From contig CALXFF010000008.1 of the NCBI GenBank assembly GCA_944387525.1, forward strand, positions 1-52,525: a stretch of 52,525 nt of DNA, given 5' to 3'. Of this stretch, positions 17,316-26,246 are shown in pieces (positions within the stretch are counted from its first letter, which is position 1; each line of letters begins with the position of its first letter). The notes under the pieces are model-generated. The model was not told the DNA's origin and ran no database searches. It saw only the letters and a list, made by a program, of their open reading frames with translations. This stretch comes from an uncultured Clostridia bacterium (GTDB taxonomy: Bacteria > Bacillota > Clostridia > TANB77 > CAG-508). The position numbers and the translations under genes were made by a program.

Positions 17316-17353
17316 GGCAATAAGTTAAGAAAAAATTTACATAACTTATTGCC
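17316..17353. repeat. Perfect 12-bp inverted repeat, role unknown
   Basis: GGCAATAAGTTA (17316-17327) and TAACTTATTGCC (17342-17353) with a 14-nt loop, between the guaD terminators and repeat S1. No T-run follows, so a terminator is unlikely. It could be an operator or a structured leader. Confidence 0.6.
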
Positions 17354-17391
17354 AACTTTCTATTTTTATGTTACAATAAAAGATAACATTT

Positions 17392-17457
17392 AAAAAAGTG
17401 GCGTCCCTAAAGTGACCAAAAATGGTCAGTCCGAACCTGTCCCCAAACTGACCATAG
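17392..17457. repeat. REP-like repeat S1 (GGTCAGT...ACTGACC family)
   Basis: AAAGTGGCGTCCC, then GGTCAGTCCGAACCTGTCC ending ACTGACC. Near-identical copies lie at 24722 (same orientation, also in a 5' leader) and 21200 (inverted). It sits about 25 bp upstream of the adenosine-deaminase-like gene. Confidence 0.85.
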
Positions 17458-17480
17458 CCAAAAACGGAGGTATATATTTA

Positions 17481-20093
17481 ATGGAAAAATTAGTTTATTT
17501 CAACAAATTCTATTTAGACAAAGAAAAAGACATAATTGTAAATCTATACAAATCAAAAAACGACGAATTAACATATATCTTAGAAACTCCAAACCATAAC
17601 ACAGGAAACCTAATAACAAACCTAGCAAAAATATGCAATGTAGAAACAATAAAAAACGAAAATGATATGAAAATAATAAAAGGAGTTATTCCTGCAAGCA
17701 TAAATGGAGACAATGAAGAAGTATACATTTTCAGACTAGGTGGAATAAAAATAGCAAACATATATGAAGATAAAATAGAAATTAAAGCAAAAATTCCAGC
17801 AATCATAAAAACTCTAATGTCACAAACAAAAAACTATAAACTACCAATAGAAAAAAGCATAGTAAAAACATATATATTAAAGAAATCAAAATTCAGAACA
17901 GACTTGCACACACATATGAATGCAAATCTATCACCAGACTGTCTAATCGCACTAGGAATAGTACATCAAATAAAATACCCTTTATATTACATCAAAAAAA
18001 TAAACCTAAAACTAACCAAAAAACAAGAAGAAAAAATATATAAACAAAGAGAAAAAGTAGCAGAAAAATTTAAAGATTCAGAATTAACAGGAAAATATCT
18101 AACAAGAAAAATAGATGATAACACATTCATAAACTTTGCAGACTTAATTCTTAATAACATAGAAAACGCAGAATACAACATAGAAAAAATTAGAACAAGT
18201 CTAGCAATAATGAAAGATGGGCAAGCAGTTTTCACTAATCTTGAAAAATGCTATATCTATAGATATGTATTTGCAAAAGGAACAGCATCAGAACAAAAAG
18301 AAAAAATAGAATTAGAGCCAGAATTAATTGAAAAAATACCAGAACAAGATATCAAAAAAATGGTATTCAAAATGCTAGAAGATAAAAAAGAAACAAGTCC
18401 ATACAAAGACAACACCTTAAGACAAGATAAATTCTTATGGATTGCAAGAGAATACAAAAAGCAAGGAATAAAATATGTAGAAATAGCAGACACCGACCTT
18501 TCAAAAAATAGTGAAAGAGCAATAAAATTATTACAAGAAGTACATTCAATATTTCCACAAATAGAAAAAGAAACAGGAGTGAAAATAAGATTCCTATTTG
18601 CAATAAGAAGAATACCTCTAACAATAATAAAAGACCAAAAAACAAGTAGTACATATTTAAAAGAAAATATCAACCTATTAAAAGCAGTGGCAAAAAGCCC
18701 ATATGTTGTAGGAAGCGACTTCATAGGGGAAGAAATAAACGATATTTCAGACTTAAAACCAGTAATTAGAGAAATTGTTAAATATGTTGAAAATGAAGAC
18801 AATAACTTCACGATGAGAATACATGCAGGAGAAAATGACAGCCTAAGAGATAATGTTAGAAAATCAATTTTATGTGTTAAAGAAGCAGTAGAAGAAGGAC
18901 AAAAGATGCCACAAGTTAGAATTGGCCATGGATTATACACAGAAAATCTAAACAGCGAAGCAGGAAAAGAATTAATGGAATTAATCAGAGAAAATGGAGT
19001 AATAATAGAATTTCAATTAACTTCAAACATCAGATTAAACAACTTAAGTGACTTATCAAATCATCCAATAAAAAAATTCCTAAAAAACGGAATAAAATGT
19101 GTTCAAGGAACAGATGGATGTGGAATGTATGGGACAGACACCTTTGATGAGCAATTAGCATTACACAATTTATTAGATTTAACAGACAAAGACTTTGAAA
19201 AAATGAGAAAAGTTGAAGATGAAGTAATTAAAAAAAGTGAAAAATATTTTGAAGAAAAAAGTAAGAAATTCAAAGAATTTTTAGGTAATAGAACAATAGA
19301 AGAAGCAGTATTAGAATTAGAAGCAAAGAATACAAAAGAAACAGAAGGCCAAGAAGAGTTAAGAATAAATAGTAATTTAGAAACAGAAAAAGAATTAAAA
19401 CAAAAAATTAAAAATCTACCAACAGACAAAGTACCAGTAATAATTGCAGGAGGAAGTTTCAATACTAAAGGTAGAGAAACAATACCAACAAAAGAAGGAA
19501 TAAAAATTCTAAGAGAGCTAATAGAAAATGTAGATAATAACAACATATATTTTGTAGTAGGACACAAAATGCAAGGATATGAAAAAGCAATTGTTGACAT
19601 TTCAAAAGAATTAAACAAAAAAGTTGAAATAGATGCAATTGTACCTAAAATGGTAACAGAAAAGGTAAAAAATAGACTACTAGATGAAAATGTAGATGGA
19701 ATATGTATATCACCAGAAACAGAAGAGCTAGGAATATATAAAAGTTTCAATTATGAAATATTTGAAAGAAGAAAATCAGTAGTTATAGCATTTGACGGGA
19801 ATTCACCAGTATCAAACTTAGTGCAAGAAGCAAAAAATGGAAAAGGAAAATCAAAAATATATGTAAATCAAGAAAATCATTTATTAAAAGAAAAAGCAGA
19901 TTCATTAGAAGGATATGTAATACCTTTTGAAATGAAAGATAATATAGTAAAGAAAATTTTGGAAGATAACCCAGAATTAAAAAAGGGATTTAGGGGACGG
20001 AGCTTAAAATCCTTCTTTTTTTTAGCAAAAAATTCCAATAAAAAAATAAATAAAAAACAAAAATATCCACATAATAAAAATATAAAAAAATAA
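17481..20093 (+). CDS. Adenosine-deaminase-like protein with extra N- and C-terminal domains
   Basis: The ATG at 17481 follows GGAGGT; the upstream open frame is repeat S1. Residues 1-135 are an unrecognised domain. The deaminase core has FRTDLHTHMNANLSPD, MRIHAGENDS, VRIGHGLYTE, SNIRLNNLSDLSNHP and GTDGCGMYGTD, matching the metal and catalytic residues of the ADA/AMP deaminase superfamily. A C-terminal Rossmann-like domain (about 665-830: VIIAGGSFNTKG, YFVVGHKMQGY, GICISPETEELG) resembles SLOG-type nucleotide-binding folds. It likely deaminates or senses a nucleoside. The standard frame continues through repeat R4 with a low-complexity tail (870 aa); a +1 skip at the in-frame CGG 19998 would end it at 20007 (841 aa), which looks more natural. 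Confidence 0.75.
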   Translation: MEKLVYFNKFYLDKEKDIIVNLYKSKNDELTYILETPNHNTGNLITNLAKICNVETIKNENDMKIIKGVIPASINGDNEEVYIFRLGGIKIANIYEDKIEIKAKIPAIIKTLMSQTKNYKLPIEKSIVKTYILKKSKFRTDLHTHMNANLSPDCLIALGIVHQIKYPLYYIKKINLKLTKKQEEKIYKQREKVAEKFKDSELTGKYLTRKIDDNTFINFADLILNNIENAEYNIEKIRTSLAIMKDGQAVFTNLEKCYIYRYVFAKGTASEQKEKIELEPELIEKIPEQDIKKMVFKMLEDKKETSPYKDNTLRQDKFLWIAREYKKQGIKYVEIADTDLSKNSERAIKLLQEVHSIFPQIEKETGVKIRFLFAIRRIPLTIIKDQKTSSTYLKENINLLKAVAKSPYVVGSDFIGEEINDISDLKPVIREIVKYVENEDNNFTMRIHAGENDSLRDNVRKSILCVKEAVEEGQKMPQVRIGHGLYTENLNSEAGKELMELIRENGVIIEFQLTSNIRLNNLSDLSNHPIKKFLKNGIKCVQGTDGCGMYGTDTFDEQLALHNLLDLTDKDFEKMRKVEDEVIKKSEKYFEEKSKKFKEFLGNRTIEEAVLELEAKNTKETEGQEELRINSNLETEKELKQKIKNLPTDKVPVIIAGGSFNTKGRETIPTKEGIKILRELIENVDNNNIYFVVGHKMQGYEKAIVDISKELNKKVEIDAIVPKMVTEKVKNRLLDENVDGICISPETEELGIYKSFNYEIFERRKSVVIAFDGNSPVSNLVQEAKNGKGKSKIYVNQENHLLKEKADSLEGYVIPFEMKDNIVKKILEDNPELKKGFRGRSLKSFFFLAKNSNKKINKKQKYPHNKNIKK
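19983..20017. repeat. REP-like repeat R4 overlapping a gene end
   Basis: AAGGGATTTAGGGGACGG then AGCTTAAAATCC, a partial unit of the R family and nearly identical to the right arm of R3. It lies at the 3' end of the adenosine-deaminase-like gene and contains in-frame CGG 19998. Confidence 0.75.
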
Positions 20094-20109
20094 AAAAGGA
20101 GGAAAAAAA

Positions 20110-21189
20110 GTGAAAAAAATATTAAGCATAATAATGGTAATAGCAATATTATCAACATGCCTATTTGTGGGTAAAGTAGAAGCAGCAACACCGCTAAATT
20201 CAGTAACTTTAGACACAACTAAAGAAACAGTACATCCAGGAGAAACAGTAACACTAACAATCAACTTTGGAACAGATTTAGGTGCATATACATTTGATAT
20301 TGCATATGACAATAATTTATTAGAATATGTAAGTGCAGAAGGAGGAACACCAAGTGATAATGGAACAAGAGTAAGAGTAACATTCTATGATTCAACAGGA
20401 GGAACAGCACCTAGAACAAATATGAGCATTACATTTAAAGCAAAAGAAGGGATAATAACATCAAATCCAACAGATTTATCAGTTACAGCTGAAGGTTTGG
20501 CAAATGCAGATGCGTCAGTACAATATGATGATATAGGTGTGCCAATTGTAAAAAACATAGTTGTAGAACCTATATACCAAGATTATAACATTGAATTGAC
20601 ATATACAGGAGATGTAATTGAAAATGTCGAAAAAGAAATGACATTAAGAATATCATCAGCTTTAGGAAAAAATTATGAACATGCAAGAATAATAGCAGAA
20701 GCAACAACACCAAGTGGTGGACAAGTAACATTAAAAGGTACTGATGAACAACAATTAGAACATGACATCATCCAAAGTGGATGGGGAGATGCATCAGGAT
20801 ACGAAATTGGTGGACAAAATGTAGAAAAAGTTTTATCACTTAGAGGAGTATTTACAAAAGCAGGAGCATATACAATCAAAATAATATTAATAGATAGAGA
20901 TTCATCAGATGCTGAAATTGTAAGCAAAACATTTAGTATAACAGCATTGCCAGAACAAACAACAGGAAACGGTTCAAATAACAATGGAAATATTGTTGGA
21001 GATACAACAGAAAATACAACTGGAGAAGAAAACCTACCAATGGAAGAAGAAAATACAGTACAAAATGAACAAACAGAAAATTTACCACAAACATTACCTA
21101 AAACAGGTAGAAACATCTTTATTCCAATTGTTGTAGTAATAATTGCAATAACAAGCATTATTGCAGTCATGAAAAGAAAAAATAGCTAA
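20110..21189 (+). CDS. Sortase-anchored cohesin-domain surface protein (LPKTG)
   Basis: A GTG start follows AAAGGAGG. The 359-aa protein has a signal peptide (about 1-26), a cohesin-like beta-sandwich (about 30-150; VHPGETVTLTINFG, TFDIAYDNNLLEYVSAEGG), a second domain (about 155-280), and a Thr/Glu-rich spacer. It ends with LPKTG, a hydrophobic segment and a KRKNS tail. Cohesins bind dockerins, and the wall hydrolase at 22153-24634 ends in a dockerin. A sortase gene follows at 21466. The set suggests a wall-anchored receptor for dockerin proteins. Confidence 0.85.
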   Translation: MKKILSIIMVIAILSTCLFVGKVEAATPLNSVTLDTTKETVHPGETVTLTINFGTDLGAYTFDIAYDNNLLEYVSAEGGTPSDNGTRVRVTFYDSTGGTAPRTNMSITFKAKEGIITSNPTDLSVTAEGLANADASVQYDDIGVPIVKNIVVEPIYQDYNIELTYTGDVIENVEKEMTLRISSALGKNYEHARIIAEATTPSGGQVTLKGTDEQQLEHDIIQSGWGDASGYEIGGQNVEKVLSLRGVFTKAGAYTIKIILIDRDSSDAEIVSKTFSITALPEQTTGNGSNNNGNIVGDTTENTTGEENLPMEEENTVQNEQTENLPQTLPKTGRNIFIPIVVVIIAITSIIAVMKRKNS

Positions 21190-21199
21190 TTGGCCAGAG

Positions 21200-21266
21200 T
21201 GGTCAGTTTGGGGACAGGTTCGGACTGACCATTTTTGGATACTTTTGGGACGCAACTTTTAAAAGT
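21200..21266. repeat. REP-like repeat S2, inverted copy of S1/S3
   Basis: GGTCAGTTTGGGGACAGG...ACTGACC, then TTTTGGGACGCAACTTTT. It is the reverse complement of S1 and lies just after the LPKTG cohesin gene. A degenerate fragment (AGGGACAGGTACG) follows at 21286. Confidence 0.8.
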
Positions 21267-21394
21267 TAATTAATGTGGTTAATTAGGGACAGGTACGATA
21301 AAACCATTTTTGGTTAATTGAAATCTGATACAGAGTTGCCATTAAACGTCCTCAAAATACTTTTTTAATTACATACTTAAGATACTTACGAAAG

Positions 21395-21441
21395 GGTAAA
21401 AGAGGTTGAAAAATTCAATTCTTTTTCAACCAGATTTTTAC
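21395..21441 (+). promoter_or_regulatory. Extended leader hairpin upstream of the sortase gene
   Basis: GGTTGAAAAA/TTTTTCAACC (21404-21413 with 21422-21431) is nested in an outer GGTAAAA/TTTTTACC pairing. The ribosome site GAGAAGGGA follows directly. It may terminate upstream transcription or control sortase expression. Confidence 0.5.
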
Positions 21442-21465
21442 CTTGAGAAGGGAATGAACTAAAAA

Positions 21466-22089
21466 ATGCATAAAAGGAACAAAAGAAAATCAAAATATTT
21501 AATAATTATTTTGATTTTAATGGTTTTATTTTTTATATTATTCAATATACAAACTGATGAAAATAGCAAAGACGGAACAACTATAGAAAAAGTCAATTCA
21601 AAATTGTACCAAAATTACCAAAGCGAAAATTTAGAAACGCAACAATCCACAACGAATGAACAAAATGTGGAAAAAGAGTATATAGAAACTGAGTTTAAAG
21701 GATATAAAGTATGTGCAAAATTAAATATTCCTATAATAAACTTAGAAACTTATGTATTAGAAGAATATAGCAAACAAGCATTACTAACATCAGTAACAAA
21801 ATTTTATGGTGGAGAGCCAAACAAAGTAGGAAATTTTTGCATAGCTGGACACAATTATGGTCCAACAAATATGTTTCAAAACATAAAAAAATTAAAAGTA
21901 AAAGATGAAATCTTTCTAACAGATACAAATGGCAACAAATTCAAATACTTAATCTACGATATGTATACAGTATTACCAAATGAAACGAGATGTCTTTCCC
22001 AAAAAACAGATGGAAAAACTGAACTAACTTTGATAACTTGTACTCCTGATTCTGAAAGAAGAATTATAGTTAAAGCAATTCACGACTAA
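21466..22089 (+). CDS. Sortase, class D/E-like
   Basis: 207 aa. An N-terminal signal anchor (about 10-27) and a Ser/Glu-rich linker lead to the sortase fold with His in FCIAGHNYG, catalytic Cys in LTLITCTPD and Arg in ERRIIVKAI. It would join LPXTG-type substrates, including the neighbouring LPKTG cohesin protein, to the cell wall. GAGAAGGGA precedes the ATG. The gene sits between the cohesin gene and the dockerin-bearing hydrolase. Confidence 0.9.
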   Translation: MHKRNKRKSKYLIIILILMVLFFILFNIQTDENSKDGTTIEKVNSKLYQNYQSENLETQQSTTNEQNVEKEYIETEFKGYKVCAKLNIPIINLETYVLEEYSKQALLTSVTKFYGGEPNKVGNFCIAGHNYGPTNMFQNIKKLKVKDEIFLTDTNGNKFKYLIYDMYTVLPNETRCLSQKTDGKTELTLITCTPDSERRIIVKAIHD

Positions 22090-22152
22090 CAATATAAAAT
22101 AAGAATATCTTTTCAGTTGGATTTATACATTAAGAGAGGAATGATACTAAAA

Positions 22153-24634
22153 ATGAAAAAACTAAAAAAAAATAAAATGCAAAATAAAATTCAAAACTTA
22201 AACAACAGTATTTTAAAAATTATATGCAAAACAAAAATATGCAAAATAAAAATATACAAAATAAAACAAAATGTCGCAAGAGAAACGTCCCCAATGCGAC
22301 ATTTCTTAATTATTTTTATATCTTTAATGTTCATTATTTGCATAAATACTCATTCAAATGCAGCATACACTTCAAATGGAATAGAAAACTTCCCAGATAG
22401 TTATAAACCATATTTAGAAGTTCTAAAAAGCAAACATCCGGACTGGAATTTTACAGCATTATATACAGAACTGGACTGGAACTATGTTATAGATAATGAA
22501 AATATATTTGGAAAAAATCTAGTTCCAAAATCCTATACAGATGAATGGAAAAACACAAAAACAGGAGAATACAATGTCGAAGTAGACAGTCGGATGGGTT
22601 GATAGTTCAAGAAAAGCTGTTGAATATGCAATGGATCCAAGAAACTTTTTAAATGAAGTCAGAATATTTCAGTTTGAAGGGTTATCTTATGTTGAAAATA
22701 GCAACCAATTAAACACAATAGAGAAAATACTTTATGGAACAGAGTTCTATAATACAAAAGTAAGCTATATAAATACACAAGGACAAACTATAAACATGAC
22801 AGAAAAATATGCAGACCTAATATTAAGAGCAGCTCAAACATCAAAAGTAAGTTCATATCATTTAGCATCAAGGATAAAACAAGAAGTAGGACCATTTCTA
22901 TCACATTCATCAATAAGTGGAAAAGTTCCGGGTTATGAGGCTTTATACAATTTCTATAACATAGGAGCAACTAGCTCCTCAGAACCAATGGGAGCAATAA
23001 TAAATGGCTTAAAATATGCAAGAGATGGACATGGAGCGAGTAGCGAAACAAGAACAAAATATCTAATTCCTTGGAACACAAAAGAAAGAGCAATAACAGG
23101 AGGAGGAATATTTATTGGCTCTAGCTATATAAATATAGGACAAGATACTATTTATCTGCAAAAATTCCATGTAGTAGATAACAGAGGAGGAGAATTATTC
23201 TGGCATCAATATATGACAAATGTATTAGCACCATATAGTGAATCCAATATCATTTACAAAGGATATGTAAATAGCAATTTATTAGATACAGATATGACAT
23301 TTGTTATCCCAATATATAATAATATGCCTGAGCTTCCCTGTAAAAGACCAAGCATTTTAGATAAAGACTATGTCCAAGACAACACAAAAGTATATGCAGA
23401 TGTTACAAACACATTAAATATCAGAAGTGGACCATCAACAACATATGAAACAATAACAACTGTTACAAGTAAAGACATAATGACAAGAATTGAAAAAGGA
23501 GTACAAAATGGAGAACTTTGGGACAGAGTAGTACTAGAAAATGGAATAGTAGGATATGCATTCCAAAGCTATCTAAAAGAGTTACCTGCCGTTCAAATCA
23601 ATAAAATAAACTTATCACTAGACAAAACAACAATAAATAAAAATGAATCAGAGAAGCTAAAAATAGAAATTTTACCAGAAGAAGCGAAAGACCAGAAAAT
23701 TACATTTTCATCTAGTAATTCGAATATAATAAGTGTAGATCAAAGTGGAAATATATTTGGAGTAAGTTCAGGTGAAGCAACCATAACAGCAACAGCAGAA
23801 AATGGAGTTAAAGGCTCAATTACACTAAATGTATATTCAAAAGTTGAAGAAATAAAATTAGATATAGAAAATTTAACATTACAAGAAGGAGAAAGTTACA
23901 ATTTAAAAGCAACGATATATCCAGAAGATGCGACTAATAAAAATATAACATTTGATTCTGAAAATAATGATATAGCAACAGTTAACCAAAGTGGAAAAAT
24001 AACAGCAATAAAAGAAGGAACAACAAAAATAACAGTAACAAGTCAAGAAAGTCAAAATGCACAAAATGATGAAAACAATCAAAGAGAAAAAAATACGAAA
24101 AATAATGTAATACAGCAAAGTGATTCAAATAATTTAATTCAAAAAAGTGTAGAAGTAAAAGTTATAAAAAAATTAACAGAAGACGAATTAAAATTTGATG
24201 AATCACTTACAATACAAGGAAATATAATAAGTGGATTTAACCACAATAATATGACAGCAGAAAATATAAAAAATTATATAACAACAATATATGAAATCAA
24301 AATTGAAAATTATAGTGGAGAAACAATAGAAAATAACCAATTAGTCGGAACAGGATCAAAAATAAAAATAATAAGAACTACACAAACAAATAATAAAACA
24401 GAAACATTAGCAGAATATACAGTTGTCTTATATGGAGATGTAAATGGAGATGGAAAAATAAATAGTGTAGATTTATTAGTACTACAAAGACATATTTTAG
24501 AAATACAAAAAATAGATGAAATATTCCAAAAAGCAGGAAATATAAACAAAAACGGAAGAAAGCCAACATCAGTAGACCTTTTGTTAATCCAAAGACATAT
24601 ACTCGGGCTACAAATAATAAATCAGAGGGATTAG
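22153..24634 (+). CDS. Glucosaminidase-like wall hydrolase with SH3, Big2 repeats and dockerin; +1 shift at CGG 22591
   Basis: The N-terminal and main parts lie in two frames. CGG at 22591 is followed by an early stop, and skipping the C gives VDSGWVDSSRKAVEYAMDPR and restores one 826-aa protein. After a lysine-rich N-terminus and signal segment come a glucosaminidase-type core (MDPRNFLNEVRIFQFE, LASRIKQEVGPFLSHSSISG), an SH3 domain (LNIRSGPSTTYETI) and two Big2-like Ig domains (about 400-550). The C-terminal dockerin has a calcium loop DVNGDGKINSVDLL and a degenerate second loop. The start is uncertain (22141, 22153 or 22294), because a REP-like hairpin (22270-22303) lies inside the N-terminal coding region. 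The stop (AGG GAT TAG) lies in repeat R5. Confidence 0.87.
22270..22303. repeat. Small REP-like hairpin inside coding sequence
   Basis: AATGTCGCA and TGCGACATT (9-bp arms) enclose a loop with ACGTCCCC. It is a third repeat type sharing the GTCCCC core, located between the candidate start and the signal segment of the hydrolase. Confidence 0.7.
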
Positions 24635-24686
24635 GGGGACGGTCCTAAAAATCCCTAAAATCAGGGATTTAAGGACGGACCTTAAA
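24623..24686. repeat. REP-like inverted repeat R5, double unit
   Basis: AGAGGGATTAGGGGGACGG...AATCCCT followed by ATCAGGGATTTAAGGACGGACC. It provides the stop codon of the dockerin-bearing hydrolase. Confidence 0.85.
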
Positions 24687-24721
24687 GTTTAAAATGGATA
24701 ACAATAGTAGAAAAACGAAGT

Positions 24722-24786
24722 TAAAAAAAGTGGCGTCCCTTTACTAACCAAAAATGGTCAGTCCGAACCTGTCCCCAAACTGACCA
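24722..24786. repeat. REP-like repeat S3
   Basis: Nearly identical to S1: AAAGTGGCGTCCCT, then GGTCAGTCCGAACCTGTCC and ACTGACC. It ends about 28 bp before the start of the second cohesin gene, so as with S1 it forms part of a 5' leader. Confidence 0.85.
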
Positions 24787-24814
24787 AACCAAAATTACAA
24801 GAAAGGAACAGAAC

Positions 24815-26098
24815 ATGAAGAAGGTAATTAGTATTATTTTAATATTTATAATAGCAATCTCATTAAACATATCAATAAGCAATATGAGTCTAGCAGCAGA
24901 AAATTTAACAATAAAAACAGATAATCAAACAATACAAAAAAACGAAAATTTTAAAATATATATAAATATAGGTAATATTAAAGTTGCATCATATACATTA
25001 AACCTATATTTTGACAATGATAAACTAGAATATATATCAGGACCGGAAAATACAAATGTAGTTAATAATAGAATAATTAATGTATGGTATGATCAAACAG
25101 GTGGAAAGAATACAAGACAGAATCAAGATATAGCCGTATTTGAATTTAAAGCAAAAGAAACAGGAGTTGTAAATTTTAATTTAACAGGAGAGTTTTATGA
25201 TAGTAATGGTAGCAGAATAAATACAAATAATACAAATGAGAATCCAACAAATATTAGTAATTCAAGTTTACAAATAAATATCATAGAAAAGCAAGAAAAT
25301 AACATTGAAGCAAACGCAATTACAGGAGAAGATAATAATTCATTATTAAAAATAATGAGATTAGATAAAGAAGGACTAATACCAGAATTTTCTCCAGATA
25401 TAAAAGATTATTATTTTATTGCAGATTTAGATACAAATAATTTAGAAGTGACTGCAATCCCAGAAGCTACTAATGCAAATGTTCAAATAAGCGGAAATCA
25501 AAGTTTAAAAGAAGGATTAAATACTATCCTAATAGAAGTAACTTCAAGAGATAATTCTAGTAAATCAGTTTATACGATAAATATAACTAAAACAGGAAAT
25601 AAAGAAGCGGCAAATAGCAATTTAGAAACTTTAGCAATAGAAAATGTCATGCTAGAGCCGATATTTGATGTAAGTGTTTTAAATTATAAAGCAAGCATTC
25701 CCAACAGTACTGAAAATTTAAATGTTTTTGCTGTACCTGAAAATATTAATGGAAAGGTTGAAATAACAGGAAAGGATAATTTGAAAGAAGGAGATAATTT
25801 GGTAAAAGTTAGAGTAACAGCTTCTAATGGATATAGTTTTAAAGATTATATTGTAAATGTTCATAGAAGGACGCAGGAAGAAGATAAGATTTTTGAAGAA
25901 GAACAAATTGCAAATAGTGAAAAATTAAACAGTATAATTGATGAAAAAGGTTTGGGATTTTTAAGTAATGAACAAGAGGTAGAAAATGAAGAAGAAAACA
26001 AAAATAATCAAAAAAATAGTTATAAAGCAATTTTTATTGTGTTTGGATTAATTGTGGTTGTTGGGATTGGAATATTTGTGATAAAAAAGAAAAAATAG
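24815..26098 (+). CDS. Membrane-anchored cohesin protein with cadherin-like Ig domains
   Basis: 427 aa. Signal peptide (about 1-28), cohesin-like domain (about 30-155; FKIYINIGNIKVASYTLNLY, NRIINVWYDQTGG), and two cadherin-like beta-sandwich domains (about 180-260, 270-350; KSVYTINITKTG, FKDYIVNVHRR). A spacer and a C-terminal membrane helix with a lysine tail follow, with no LPXTG. It is a second candidate dockerin receptor, held in the membrane rather than by sortase. AAAGGAACAG precedes the ATG. An imperfect hairpin at 26108-26150 follows. Confidence 0.8.
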   Translation: MKKVISIILIFIIAISLNISISNMSLAAENLTIKTDNQTIQKNENFKIYINIGNIKVASYTLNLYFDNDKLEYISGPENTNVVNNRIINVWYDQTGGKNTRQNQDIAVFEFKAKETGVVNFNLTGEFYDSNGSRINTNNTNENPTNISNSSLQINIIEKQENNIEANAITGEDNNSLLKIMRLDKEGLIPEFSPDIKDYYFIADLDTNNLEVTAIPEATNANVQISGNQSLKEGLNTILIEVTSRDNSSKSVYTINITKTGNKEAANSNLETLAIENVMLEPIFDVSVLNYKASIPNSTENLNVFAVPENINGKVEITGKDNLKEGDNLVKVRVTASNGYSFKDYIVNVHRRTQEEDKIFEEEQIANSEKLNSIIDEKGLGFLSNEQEVENEEENKNNQKNSYKAIFIVFGLIVVVGIGIFVIKKKK

Positions 26099-26105
26099 AA
26101 AAATT

Positions 26106-26151
26106 TAAGTAAAAAATAGTATAGGTAATTAATCTACCTATGCTATTTAAA
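26106..26151. terminator. Hairpin after the second cohesin gene
   Basis: AAATAGTATAGGTA pairs imperfectly with TACCTATGCTATTT around a short AT loop. The A-run on its left and weak T content on its right make it a better minus-strand terminator than plus-strand one. Confidence 0.4.
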
Positions 26152-26246
26152 ATTGATAAAAACTTATAAGAATTTTGTCATAACTATATACTTTTTGGAA
26201 ATTTATGGTATAATAAACATAGTAAAAATTTGCTAGGAGGTGCTAT

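Noticed and set aside
20008-20093. Low-complexity C-terminal tail of the adenosine-deaminase-like protein as a real domain
   Set aside because: It is translated repeat R4 plus poly-A-rich DNA and is lost if the CGG at 19998 shifts.
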